A DNA stretch of 64,000 nt from assembly GCA_900551235.1 (NCBI GenBank), contig URUU01000004.1:13665-77664 (forward strand), written 5' to 3'. This document shows positions 53,398-60,932 of this stretch, in pieces (the first letter of the stretch is position 1; every line of letters starts with the position of its first letter). This DNA is from an uncultured Lachnospiraceae bacterium. Its GTDB lineage: Bacteria > Bacillota > Clostridia > Lachnospirales > Lachnospiraceae. Under the pieces are notes generated by a model. The model was not told the DNA's origin. It did not search any database and saw nothing but the letters and a program-made list of their open reading frames with translations. Position numbers and translations under genes: made by a program.

Positions 53398-53406
53398 TTT
53401 CGTAAA
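53378..53406 (-). promoter_or_regulatory. Possible promoter of the GTPase-nuclease fusion gene
   Basis: Minus-strand TTTACG (53406-53401), 17 bases, TATGAT (53383-53378), 40 bases before the ATG and inside the long palindrome. The -10 is good, the -35 moderate. Confidence 0.5.
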
Positions 53407-53414
53407 ATGCTGCA

Positions 53415-53993
53415 TTATTTTTCCTTTTTGTACTGCTCCCATGCTTTCACCAACCGGTATCCGCCATATCCTGCCAAAACACCCACAAGCATACCGCCCA
53501 GCACATCCGTTGGATAATGTACATAGAGATACAGTCTGGAAAATGCGATCAGGCAGGCAAGCACCAGTGCTATTTTCCATGCCTTTTTCTCACCGGCAAA
53601 ATAAAGTGCCGCCACCGCAGCAAAGGAAGCCGCCGTATGCCCGGAAGGGAACGAATAATCCACCGGTCGTTTTACCAGAAGTTCAATCGATGTTTTGATG
53701 TCAAATGGCCGTACTCGACAAAACAAATTTTTCAGAATACCATTGCACAGGATCAGATCAAGAATCAGTGCTGCAAGCAAAATATATCCGCTCTGCCTGC
53801 CGGATTCCCCAAAAAGTCTGCATCGCATTCCGTCTTTTGTTCTTCTGATCTTAGGATTAACCAGTAAAACAACGTTCAGCAAGATCCAGATGATCCCGGC
53901 ATTTCCAAGCGATGTGATAAAACACATCACCCTATCCAGAATAGGGGCATGTATCTTTTGCAGTAAGTCCAGAATTTGAAATTCGATTTGCAT
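53415..53993 (-). CDS. PAP2-family membrane phosphatase
   Basis: A 192 aa membrane protein with the three PAP2 motifs: KNLFCRVRPFD (near 90-100), FPSGHTAA (near 116-123) and SRLYLYVHYPTDVLGG (near 151-166), and about five membrane helices. Family members dephosphorylate undecaprenyl pyrophosphate or other lipid phosphates on the outer face; the substrate here is not certain. GAGGTGG precedes the ATG. It follows the GNAT gene by 68 nt with no terminator, so the two are probably co-transcribed. Confidence 0.9.
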   Translation of the reverse strand: MQIEFQILDLLQKIHAPILDRVMCFITSLGNAGIIWILLNVVLLVNPKIRRTKDGMRCRLFGESGRQSGYILLAALILDLILCNGILKNLFCRVRPFDIKTSIELLVKRPVDYSFPSGHTAASFAAVAALYFAGEKKAWKIALVLACLIAFSRLYLYVHYPTDVLGGMLVGVLAGYGGYRLVKAWEQYKKEK

Positions 53994-54061
53994 ATTTCCA
54001 CCTCTTTTGTTTTTTTACTCATTTCTTTCCAAACAATCCGGACAGCTTTCCCAAACGATTT

Positions 54062-54898
54062 CTAAATTCTGTCTTTTTGAAGATTTTTTCGCCAGACCAG
54101 AGCTCCCTCCTCCCCCGGTAATTCCATTTTTTCATATCCGATTGCTTTAATAAATGCAATAGATGGTTCATTTTGCGGATAAATAAATGCATAAAGCCAA
54201 TGAGCCTGCAGAACTTCCGCTGCAAACCGTTCCGCCATCTGTACTGCTTCTCTTGCAAATCCCTGTTTTCTCCAGCGTTTCCCGATCAGATAGCCAAGTT
54301 CCAGTACACTCTCTCCCTGATATTCTCCGTTTTCGATGCCAACTCTTCCGATAATTGCACCGCTTTTTCGCTCAAGCACCGTCCAAATCCCATAATTATA
54401 AAAACGATACATATTGCGAATGTAACGGCAAAAATTTTCTCTTCCTTCCTCTCCTTCAAACTCCGGATTCGGAAGATAATCCAGCATCCCTTCTTCCTGA
54501 TATAACTGCCGGAAAGCCGCAAGATCCCCTTCCATGCTCTCTCGGATACAGATCCGGTCTGTCTTTGCAATGATCCACGGAAGTCCATGATGCCGCATAT
54601 AGATAAGCTGCAAATATTCTACATTCAGCTCTTCAAATCCCTGCACGACCATATCCACACCGGACACGCTGCCCTTGCTTCCCGGTGCCTCATAGAAAAT
54701 AACCGCAATATTTTGTTCCTTCGCATAATCAACATCCAGCTTCTGATCCGTGATCGCCAGAATACCATCTTTTTCTTCTTTTACCTTGGAAAGTTCTTTT
54801 TCTTCTATTTTTATATTATATGATAAAATTTCTTTTTTTAACTTTAAAATGTCTTTTTCACATGTTTTCGCCTGTAAATGAAATACAACTGTTTTCAT
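54062..54898 (-). CDS. GNAT acetyltransferase with an N-terminal extra domain
   Basis: A 278 aa protein. Residues 1-105 form a small domain (LKLKKEILSYNIKIEEKELSK, ILAITDQKLDVDYAKEQNIAVIFYE) resembling a Rossmann or HAD-like half. Residues 115-275 are a RimJ-type GNAT domain: IRESMEGDLAAFRQLY, GIWTVLERKSGAIIGRVGI, LELGYLIGKRWRKQGFAREAV (acetyl-CoA loop) and FIKAIGYEKME. Substrate unknown. The ATG at 54898 follows AGAGGGG; a longer frame opens at 54937 and is less likely. It diverges from the cyclophilin gene across two palindromes. Confidence 0.85.
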   Translation of the reverse strand: MKTVVFHLQAKTCEKDILKLKKEILSYNIKIEEKELSKVKEEKDGILAITDQKLDVDYAKEQNIAVIFYEAPGSKGSVSGVDMVVQGFEELNVEYLQLIYMRHHGLPWIIAKTDRICIRESMEGDLAAFRQLYQEEGMLDYLPNPEFEGEEGRENFCRYIRNMYRFYNYGIWTVLERKSGAIIGRVGIENGEYQGESVLELGYLIGKRWRKQGFAREAVQMAERFAAEVLQAHWLYAFIYPQNEPSIAFIKAIGYEKMELPGEEGALVWRKNLQKDRI

Positions 54899-54930
54899 AG
54901 ATAGCGTCCCCTCTGAAAATCTCCTTGTCT

Positions 54931-54946
54931 CATGCAAATTTGCATG
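54931..54946. promoter_or_regulatory. Perfect 16-bp palindrome in the GNAT-cyclophilin divergent region
   Basis: CATGCAAATTTGCATG, 32 bases upstream of the GNAT start. It looks like an operator of a dimeric regulator. The first arm of another repeat overlaps its end. Confidence 0.5.
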
Positions 54947-54982
54947 ATATACTTTTTAGGATATATCTGTTGAAAGTATATC
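54946..54982. promoter_or_regulatory. Inverted repeat in the same divergent region
   Basis: GATATACTTT (54946-54955) and AAAGTATATC (54973-54982) flank 17 bases and include possible -10 sequences on the minus strand (TATATC). The rest of the gap up to 55199 has a short GTGCCAACGGCAC hairpin and is otherwise unremarkable. Confidence 0.4.
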
Positions 54983-55199
54983 ACACAGATATGAGTCCCC
55001 CTCGATTTCTTTGTGCCAACGGCACTTCCAGGATCGATAAAATCATTCAAAATCAGCTCATTTTTCTACAAAAAATGGCTGCTTTTTCATGATTTGGCGG
55101 GATCTATAGACATAAAAACAGATGCAGGCATCTATTTTAGATCTATTTATCCCTTGACTCATATGATTATACCGCATTTTAGAAAGGAAGTATACAATT

Positions 55200-55721
55200 A
55201 TGGCTCAAAATCCAGTTATTACCATTACCATGGACAACGGCGATCTGATCAAAGCTGAGCTTTATCCGGAAATCGCACCTGTTTCTGTAAACAACTTCAT
55301 CAGCCTGGTGAAAAAAGGCTTTTATGACGGACTGACTTTCCACAGAGTTATCGAAGGTTTCATGATCCAGGGTGGATGCCCGCTGGGAAATGGCACCGGC
55401 GGTCCTGGCTATACCATCCGCGGCGAATTTGCTCAGAATGGCTTCAACAATCCGCTGAAACATGAGGCAGGTGTCCTGTCCATGGCCCGTGCTATGCATC
55501 CGGATTCTGCTGGCTCTCAGTTCTTCATCATGCACAAAGCAGCACCACACCTCGACGGTGCATATGCTGCCTTTGGTAAAGTAACCGATGGTCTTGATGT
55601 TGTAAATAAAATCGCGGAGACAGATACTGACTGGAACGATGCTCCGCTCGATCCGCAGGTGATCCGCACGATCACCGTTGATACATTCGGCGTTGATTAT
55701 CCGGAACCGGAAAAATGTTAA
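55200..55721 (+). CDS. Cyclophilin-type peptidyl-prolyl isomerase
   Basis: A 173 aa cytosolic prolyl isomerase. The motifs FHRVIEGFMIQGGCP (near 48-62), GEFAQNG, LSMARAMHPDSAGSQFFI (near 93-110) and HLDGAYAAFGKV carry the active-site Arg, Phe, Met, Gln and His residues. The loop GNGTGGPGY is the usual small-bacterial-cyclophilin form. There is no signal peptide, so it acts inside the cell on nascent or folded proteins. AGGAAG precedes the ATG. Confidence 0.95.
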   Translation: MAQNPVITITMDNGDLIKAELYPEIAPVSVNNFISLVKKGFYDGLTFHRVIEGFMIQGGCPLGNGTGGPGYTIRGEFAQNGFNNPLKHEAGVLSMARAMHPDSAGSQFFIMHKAAPHLDGAYAAFGKVTDGLDVVNKIAETDTDWNDAPLDPQVIRTITVDTFGVDYPEPEKC

Positions 55722-55739
55722 TCTGACAATGCCGGATAT

Positions 55740-56576
55740 TTACTGATCTTGGGATGCTCTTCGGAGCATCTCAATTTCTTTTGCCCAGCCTTCGTCATCA
55801 TTCGGTGTTTCCAGGATAAACGGCAGTCCCTGAAGGCGTGGATGACGCACAATCCGCTCAAATGCCGGAAGTCCTATCTTACCTTCTCCGATCCTTGCAT
55901 GGCGGTCTTTATGACTGCTTCTCTCATTTAAGCTGTCATTGATATGGATCGCTTTTAATTTTTCAAGACCGATCACACGGTCAAATTCTTCTAATACTCC
56001 ATCGAGATCATTTACAATATCATAACCGGCATCCCATACATGACAGGTGTCCAGGCACACGCCCAGTTTGTCGGAAAGTTGAACCTTTTCGATGATACTT
56101 TGCAGCTCTTCAAACGTTCTGCCGACTTCCGTCCCTTTTCCCGCCATCGTCTCCAGAAGTACAGTCGTTGTCTGATCTTCCCTCAGATTTTCGTTGAGCA
56201 TTTCTGCAATCAGGAGAATTCCTTTTTCGGCTCCCTGACCGACATGGCTTCCCGGATGAAAATTATAATAATTTCCCGGAATGTATTCCATACGTCCAAG
56301 GTCATCGGCAAAGGCTTCTCTGGCAAAGGTTCGTACTTCTTCTTTGGCTGCGCAGGCATTTAATGTATAAGGTGCATGCGCCACCAGTTTTCCAAATCCA
56401 CGTTCCTCTGCGATTTTCAAAAATTTATCTACATCTTCCTGTTTTATCTCCTTTGCACTTCCGCCTCGCGGATTGCGGGTGAAAAAAGCAAAAGTATCCG
56501 CTCCGAGTTTCAGTGCCTGTCTGCCCATGGCAGCATAGCCTTTTGAAGATGAAATGTGGCTTCCTATATAAATCAT
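55740..56576 (-). CDS. nfo: Endonuclease IV (deoxyribonuclease IV)
   Basis: AP endonuclease of base-excision repair, with a TIM barrel and three zinc ions. The 278 aa protein opens MIYIGSHISSSKGYAAMGRQA and shows LVAHAPYTLNACA, NFHPGSHVG, LLETMAGKGTEVG, GVCLDTCHVWDAGYD, HINDSLNERSSHKDRHARIGEG and PFILETPND, which contain the expected zinc ligands (His, Glu, Asp). It converges on the cyclophilin gene with only 18 bases between the stops and no clear terminator there. GGAG precedes the ATG. Confidence 0.96.
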   Translation of the reverse strand: MIYIGSHISSSKGYAAMGRQALKLGADTFAFFTRNPRGGSAKEIKQEDVDKFLKIAEERGFGKLVAHAPYTLNACAAKEEVRTFAREAFADDLGRMEYIPGNYYNFHPGSHVGQGAEKGILLIAEMLNENLREDQTTTVLLETMAGKGTEVGRTFEELQSIIEKVQLSDKLGVCLDTCHVWDAGYDIVNDLDGVLEEFDRVIGLEKLKAIHINDSLNERSSHKDRHARIGEGKIGLPAFERIVRHPRLQGLPFILETPNDDEGWAKEIEMLRRASQDQ

Positions 56577-56599
56577 ATTTGTCTGTCTCCTTTCTGTTT

Positions 56600-56632
56600 A
56601 AGTTGAACGCACGTGAGACCTGGCACAATGAT
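56600..56632 (+). repeat. Dispersed intergenic repeat, copy 2
   Basis: AAGTTGAACGCACGTGAGAC with CTGGCAC and GATT after it, matching the copy at 48637-48669. It abuts a 13-bp hairpin (56632-56669) related to the one at 29331-29365. Confidence 0.7.
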
Positions 56633-56669
56633 TTTATCTTAGTTATGGTTTTCTTCAACTAAGATAAAA
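56632..56669. repeat. Perfect 13-bp hairpin next to the rplQ terminator
   Basis: TTTTATCTTAGTT (56632-56644) pairs with AACTAAGATAAAA (56657-56669). The first 12 bases equal 29331-29342 near feoAB. It directly follows the rplQ terminator on the minus strand. Confidence 0.75.
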
Positions 56670-56703
56670 GCCGCCTCGGATTCTGTGAATTCGAAACGGC
56701 TCT
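56665..56703 (-). terminator. Terminator of the ribosomal protein operon after rplQ
   Basis: Minus-strand AGCCGTTTCG pairs with CGAGGCGGCT, followed by TTTTATC. It lies about 30 nt after the rplQ stop. Confidence 0.85.
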
Positions 56704-56731
56704 GTTATCGTTTTGTAAATTGATGTCCGGA

Positions 56732-57268
56732 TTATACCAGCTCAAGCAGAACTTTCATAGCGTTATCGCCTTTACGAAGACCAATCTTAACGATTCTTGT
56801 GTAACCACCGTTACGTCCTTCGTATTTCGGAGCGATCTCTGTAAACAGTTTGTCTACCATATCTACCTGTTTTGTATTTCTTTTCTTTCCTGCTGCTTCT
56901 GCTGGAACTTCTGTTACCGGGTACAGAACTTTCAGCATCTGACGACGAGCGTGCAGTCTGGAAGGATTGTCTTTTTTGATTTCTTTCTGTACTTCATCGT
57001 ATACAGTTACTTTCTTGCCGTCTACGACTTCTTTTACTCTCTTACCGTCTTTGTCTTTACGTGCTACTTTAGCAGTAACGGTAACCGTTTCAAAGTTGTC
57101 TTTTTCTTTTACAGCCAGAGCGATCAGACCTTCTGCAACTTTGCGGATTTCTTTTGCTTTCTGTTCTGTAGTAACGATTTTTCCATGATACAGCAGAGAT
57201 GTAACCTGTCCTCTGATCAGGGCTTTTCTCTGATCTGCTGTTCTGCTAAGTTTTCTATAACCTGCCAT
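56732..57268 (-). CDS. rplQ: 50S ribosomal protein L17, with an inserted segment
   Basis: Large-subunit protein near the exit tunnel. The 178 aa protein is longer than the usual 115-130 aa. The N-terminal part (YRKLSRTADQRKALIRGQVTSLLYHGKIVTT) and the C-terminal part (YTRIVKIGLRKGDNAMKVLLELV) match L17; between them an extra charged segment of roughly 55 residues (near 65-125) has been added. I chose the ATG at 57268, the normal L17 start. It ends the rpsM-rpsK-rpsD-rpoA-rplQ unit. Confidence 0.94.
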   Translation of the reverse strand: MAGYRKLSRTADQRKALIRGQVTSLLYHGKIVTTEQKAKEIRKVAEGLIALAVKEKDNFETVTVTAKVARKDKDGKRVKEVVDGKKVTVYDEVQKEIKKDNPSRLHARRQMLKVLYPVTEVPAEAAGKKRNTKQVDMVDKLFTEIAPKYEGRNGGYTRIVKIGLRKGDNAMKVLLELV

Positions 57269-57343
57269 TTTATTTTCCTCCATTTGTGGAACATCTGCCA
57301 ATGCTCTTCGGGCTTACTTGACAGATGCTGTCTTGTCCATAAA

Positions 57344-58303
57344 TTATTCTTCGCTCGGGTTGAGCTGTAATCCCAGCTCTTTCAGCTTGCCAAGTACTTC
57401 TTCGAGTGATTTACGTCCGAGGTTACGAACTTTCATCATATCTTCCGGAGTCTTGCTGCAAAGCTCTTCTACTGTATTGATACCTGCTCTCTTCAGGCAG
57501 TTGTAAGAACGTACGGAAAGTTCCAGTTCATCGATGTTCATCTCCAGAACTTTTTCTTTCTCATTACTTTCTTTTTCAATCATGATCTCTGCTGATTTCG
57601 CATTCTCAGACAGATCGATGAACAAATTCAGATGAGCACTCAGTACCTTTGCTGCAAGGCTGACTACTTCATCCGGAGCCAGTGTTCCGTTTGTCCAGAT
57701 ATCCATGGTCAGTTTATCGTAATCGGTCACCTGACCCACACGGGTATTCTCGACTTTATAGTTTACACGGTCAACCGGTGTGTAGATAGAATCTACTGCG
57801 ATCACGCCAATTGGCATATCATCTGTTTTTCCTTTATCTGCACTGATATAGCCTCTGCCCTTGGTGATGGTCAGCTCCATATACAGTTTGCAGTTTGTAC
57901 CACCGTTCAGTGTTGCAATAACCTGATCCGGGTTCATGATTACGATATCAGAGTCTGCCTTGATATCAGCAGCAGTAACAACGCCTTCGCCTTCATACTC
58001 AATGTACGCAACTTTCGGCTCATCTGTTTCGCTGTTGTTCTGAATAGCAAGGGACTTGATATTCATGATGATTTCTGTAACGTCTTCTTTTACTCCCGGA
58101 ATTGAGCTGAATTCATGGAGTACACCTTCAATCTTAACCTGACTTACTGCAGCTCCAGGTAAAGATGAGAGCATAATTCTTCTAAGTGAGTTGCCGAGTG
58201 TTGTACCATAACCTCTCTCCAGAGGCTCAACAACGAATCTTCCGTATTTCTTGTCTTCTGAAATCTCAGCTATTTCAATTTTAGGTTTATTAAAATCGAA
58301 CAT
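57344..58303 (-). CDS. rpoA: RNA polymerase alpha subunit
   Basis: Assembles the polymerase core and contacts promoters and activators. The 319 aa protein has the N-terminal dimerisation domain (GYGTTLGNSLRRIMLSSLPGAAV) and the C-terminal domain with two helix-hairpin-helix parts (ELELSVRSYNCLKRAGINTVEEL, DMMKVRNLGRKSLEEV). AAGGAGG precedes the ATG at 58303; a longer frame to 58351 is not needed. Confidence 0.97.
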   Translation of the reverse strand: MFDFNKPKIEIAEISEDKKYGRFVVEPLERGYGTTLGNSLRRIMLSSLPGAAVSQVKIEGVLHEFSSIPGVKEDVTEIIMNIKSLAIQNNSETDEPKVAYIEYEGEGVVTAADIKADSDIVIMNPDQVIATLNGGTNCKLYMELTITKGRGYISADKGKTDDMPIGVIAVDSIYTPVDRVNYKVENTRVGQVTDYDKLTMDIWTNGTLAPDEVVSLAAKVLSAHLNLFIDLSENAKSAEIMIEKESNEKEKVLEMNIDELELSVRSYNCLKRAGINTVEELCSKTPEDMMKVRNLGRKSLEEVLGKLKELGLQLNPSEE

Positions 58304-58370
58304 ATAGTCCCTCCTTGTTGGGTTATTTGGTGTATGAGGGGTTCTACGCACCGCAATACGGTGCTATTTA

Positions 58371-58964
58371 TTACTTAGAATACAGCTCGACGATAAGCAT
58401 CTCGTTTACAGGAACATCGATGACTTCTCTTGCAGGAAGCTCTTTTACTGTACCTTTGAGTGCTTCCAGATCGCAATCCAGCCATTCCGGTACCAGTCTG
58501 CCGCCTGTTGCTTCAACGATATCTTTATATCTCTGCATAGATTTGCATTTTTCCTTGATTTCGATAACGTCACCGGCTTTTACCAGATAAGATGGGATAT
58601 TTACCTGCTTACCGTTTACTGTTACGTGTTTGTGGTCTACAATCTGTCTTGCTTCTCTTCTTGTTCTTGCAAAACCAAGACGGAAGATAACACTGTCCAG
58701 TCTGGATTCCAGCATAACCATCAGATTTTCACCTGTCATGCCCGGCATTTTTTCAGCTTTTTTATAGTAGTTGCGGAAAGGTTTTTCCAGAACACCATAA
58801 ATGAATTTTGCTTTCTGTTTTTCACGAAGCTGCAGACCGTACTCGCTCATTTTACGGTTTGCTCTCTTCAGCTCTCTATTGGATTTTTTATCATATCCTA
58901 AGTAAATCGGATCCATACCAAGGGATCTGCATCTTTTAAGAACAGGAACTCTATTTACTGCCAT
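58371..58964 (-). CDS. rpsD: 30S ribosomal protein S4
   Basis: Primary 16S rRNA binder and, in many bacteria, a translational repressor of its operon. The 197 aa protein has the N-terminal domain and the S4 RNA-binding motif (LDSVIFRLGFARTRREARQIVDHKHVTVNG). It lacks the N-terminal zinc cysteines (starts MAVNRVPVLKRCRSLG). It lies within the alpha operon here, unlike Bacillus, where rpsD is elsewhere. Confidence 0.97.
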   Translation of the reverse strand: MAVNRVPVLKRCRSLGMDPIYLGYDKKSNRELKRANRKMSEYGLQLREKQKAKFIYGVLEKPFRNYYKKAEKMPGMTGENLMVMLESRLDSVIFRLGFARTRREARQIVDHKHVTVNGKQVNIPSYLVKAGDVIEIKEKCKSMQRYKDIVEATGGRLVPEWLDCDLEALKGTVKELPAREVIDVPVNEMLIVELYSK

Positions 58965-58980
58965 TTCGCTAACCTCCTAA

Positions 58981-59376
58981 TTAGACTCTTCTACGTTTCG
59001 GTGGACGACAACCATTGTGTGGAACAGGTGTTACGTCGCGGATGCTTGTTACTTCCAGACCACATGCCTGAAGAGCACGGATTGCTGCTTCACGACCTGA
59101 ACCCGGTCCTTTTACAAATACATCTACCGTCTTGAGTCCATGAATCAGAGCTGCTTTTGTTGCAGTCTCTGCAGCCATCTGTGCTGCATACGGAGTAGAT
59201 TTCCTTGAACCTCTAAATCCCAGACCACCGGCACTTGCCCATGATAAAGCGTTACCCTGCGCATCAGTTAATGTAACGATTGTGTTATTAAAAGATGACT
59301 GGATATGTGCCTGTCCGCGTTCAACGTTTTTCTTTACGCGCTTTTTTGTCACTTTTTTGGTAACTTTTTTAGCCAT
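58981..59376 (-). CDS. rpsK: 30S ribosomal protein S11
   Basis: Small-subunit platform protein. The 131 aa protein has the signature GPGSGREAAIRALQACGLEVTSIRDVTPVPHNGCRPPKRRRV at the end and a Lys-rich N-terminus (KKVTKKVTKKRVKK). It lies between rpsM and rpsD. Confidence 0.97.
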   Translation of the reverse strand: MAKKVTKKVTKKRVKKNVERGQAHIQSSFNNTIVTLTDAQGNALSWASAGGLGFRGSRKSTPYAAQMAAETATKAALIHGLKTVDVFVKGPGSGREAAIRALQACGLEVTSIRDVTPVPHNGCRPPKRRRV

Positions 59377-59418
59377 TTTTAAACTAACCTACTTTCTCAA
59401 ATATTCAACGATGGTTTA

Positions 59419-59787
59419 TTATTTCTTCTTGTTAGCAACAGTTCTCTTCGGACCTTTTCTGGTACGAGCGTTTGTCTTGGTCTTCTGGCCACGAACCGGA
59501 AGTCCTTTTCTATGACGAACACCTCTGTAGCATCCGATTTCCTGCAGTCTCTTGATGTTCATTGCGATCTCACGACGAAGGTCACCCTCAACGGTAACGG
59601 TCTCGTCGATTGCATCACGAATACGTCCTACTTCTTCATCGGTCAGATCTCTGACACGGGTATCCGGATTGACATTTGCCTTCTCCAGAATTTTTACGGA
59701 ACTTGCTCTACCGATACCGTAGATATAAGTTAATCCGATCTCTACACGTTTTTCTCTTGGTAAGTCTACACCAGCAATACGAGCCAT
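59419..59787 (-). CDS. rpsM: 30S ribosomal protein S13
   Basis: Small-subunit head protein contacting tRNA and the B1 bridges. The 122 aa protein has IAGVDLPREKRVEIGLTYIYGIG at the start and a C-terminal GLPVRGQKTKTNARTRKGPKR. GGAGGAAA precedes the ATG. It is preceded by an unusually long, structure-rich gap after rpmJ. Confidence 0.97.
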   Translation of the reverse strand: MARIAGVDLPREKRVEIGLTYIYGIGRASSVKILEKANVNPDTRVRDLTDEEVGRIRDAIDETVTVEGDLRREIAMNIKRLQEIGCYRGVRHRKGLPVRGQKTKTNARTRKGPKRTVANKKK

Positions 59788-60108
59788 GTAACATTTCCTC
59801 CATTAATATTTGATATCGTCTTAAATTGAGGCGGTGTGGATTCTTCGATCCCACAGCCCAGCACAGCGAAGCCATGCCTTTCCGTACACTCGAACTTATT
59901 TGCGAGGCGCTTTGCAGCTCTCTTCGTTCAACTGCCGACCCGGTACAAGTCGGGAGCGGTGGGCTAACCGCAGCGTCCGGTATTGTAAGCAATATACGGT
60001 GAAACAAGTCCACTTTCTATTGTTATCAGTGTTTCCACGCCTCCTGGCGTTTCGCACTGCAGCCGCTCTTCATTGTTTGGAAAATCTCAGTATAAAGTGT
60101 GAATAAAA
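59788..60108 (-). ncRNA. Possible structured leader between rpmJ and rpsM
   Basis: No gene is visible in these 321 bases. Several local stems can be read: TGTGG/CCACA (59835-59855), CCGAC/GTCGG (59935-59953), GCGGT/ACCGC (59956-59971), TATTG TAAG CAATA (59981-59994) with flanking CCG/CGG, and ACGCC TCCT GGCGT (60037-60050). Neighbouring ribosomal genes are normally closely spaced. S4 binds an RNA leader at this place in E. coli, so a regulatory leader is plausible, but I cannot match it to a known class. Confidence 0.5.
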
Positions 60109-60222
60109 TCAACCCTGACGCTGTTTGTGCTTCGGATTCTCACAGATAATACGGATACTTCCCTTTCTCTTGATGACTTTGCATTTCTCGCAAATCGGTT
60201 TTACTGAAGATCTAACTTTCAT
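60109..60222 (-). CDS. rpmJ: 50S ribosomal protein L36
   Basis: A 37 aa large-subunit protein, MKVRSSVKPICEKCKVIKRK..., with the zinc-binding set CEKC and C...H (CENPKH), so the zinc-containing form. GGAGG precedes the ATG at 60222; the frame is open further upstream but that is not coding. Confidence 0.96.
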   Translation of the reverse strand: MKVRSSVKPICEKCKVIKRKGSIRIICENPKHKQRQG

Positions 60223-60296
60223 GATGGTCCTCCTTTCCACCTTGTCGTGAACATTTGGGCATAAAAAAAATAAGCCCTTTGCACAGTTCGTGAATG

Positions 60297-60325
60297 AGTA
60301 TAACACCTTACCTAATAAAAAGCAA
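60297..60325 (-). promoter_or_regulatory. Promoter upstream of rpmJ
   Basis: Minus-strand TTGCTT (60325-60320), 17 bases, TATACT (60302-60297). It lies after the infA terminator and would restart transcription for rpmJ-rpsM-...-rplQ. Confidence 0.65.
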
Positions 60326-60365
60326 GCTTTTTTTCGTTTTTTCTTGTTCACTTTTGGGGATTTTT

Positions 60366-60413
60366 TTAAAAAACCGCACTCCAGACGATTTTCACTCGCC
60401 TGAAGTACGGTTT
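60366..60413 (-). terminator. Terminator after infA
   Basis: Minus-strand AAACCGTACTTCAGGCGA pairs with TCGTCTGGAGTGCGGTTT, then a T-run. It lies 14 bases after the infA stop and splits the usual ribosomal operon in two. Confidence 0.85.
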
Positions 60414-60426
60414 CCTTTGATTTGGC

Positions 60427-60645
60427 TTATTTATCTCTCCAAATGATGCGTCCCTTGGACAGATCATACGGGGACAGCTCGATGGTTACTTTGTCGCCGG
60501 GAAGAATACGGATGAAATTCATCCGAAGCTTTCCGCTGATGTGAGCCAGAACGACGTGTTTGTTCTCCAGCTCTACTTTGAACATGGCGTTGGGTAATTT
60601 TTCCAGAACTGTTCCTTCTACTTCAATAACATCTGCTTTTGACAT
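60427..60645 (-). CDS. infA: Translation initiation factor IF-1
   Basis: OB-fold factor that occupies the A site of the 30S subunit during initiation. The 72 aa protein MSKADVIEVEGTVLEKLPNAMFKVELENKHVVLAHISGK... is typical over its full length. It follows the KOW-domain gene after 17 bases. Confidence 0.97.
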   Translation of the reverse strand: MSKADVIEVEGTVLEKLPNAMFKVELENKHVVLAHISGKLRMNFIRILPGDKVTIELSPYDLSKGRIIWRDK

Positions 60646-60662
60646 CTGCCTTAAAAAACCTC

Positions 60663-60932
60663 CTATAACTCTTTCCTGAGATATTGTTTGATGATTCGCT
60701 TGACCGCTTCATTGGTGAGCGGTTCCGGCGCCTCCACGGCGCCTTTCTTGATGACCTGAATGTGTTTCCGGTTCTTCCGTTTTGGTGAAGCTGTATCTTT
60801 CAGTTTTCCATCGGAAAGCCAGACGAATTTCTCGTCCGCTTTCACGATGTAATAGAGGCTGCCTTTGTCATGACCGGCCAGGGAATAGGCCAGCATGCCC
60901 GGTCTGATCTCTTCCATATCAAGACCTGCCAT
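60663..60932 (-). CDS. KOW-domain RNA-binding protein
   Basis: An 89 aa basic protein with a KOW-like fold at the start (IRPGMLAYSLAGHDKGSLYYIVKADEKFVWLSDGKLK), then KRKNRKHIQVIKK and a C-terminal helix. It resembles the L14e/L6e-like proteins that clostridia place between map and infA. Probably binds rRNA or assists ribosome assembly; not shown. Its start overlaps the map stop (TAATG). Confidence 0.85.
   Translation of the reverse strand: MAGLDMEEIRPGMLAYSLAGHDKGSLYYIVKADEKFVWLSDGKLKDTASPKRKNRKHIQVIKKGAVEAPEPLTNEAVKRIIKQYLRKEL

Noticed and set aside
59835..59870. tRNA-like T-arm (TTCGATCCCAC) in the rpmJ-rpsM gap
   Set aside because: The loop is too long, no acceptor stem, anticodon arm or CCA could be placed on either strand, so I did not call a tRNA.
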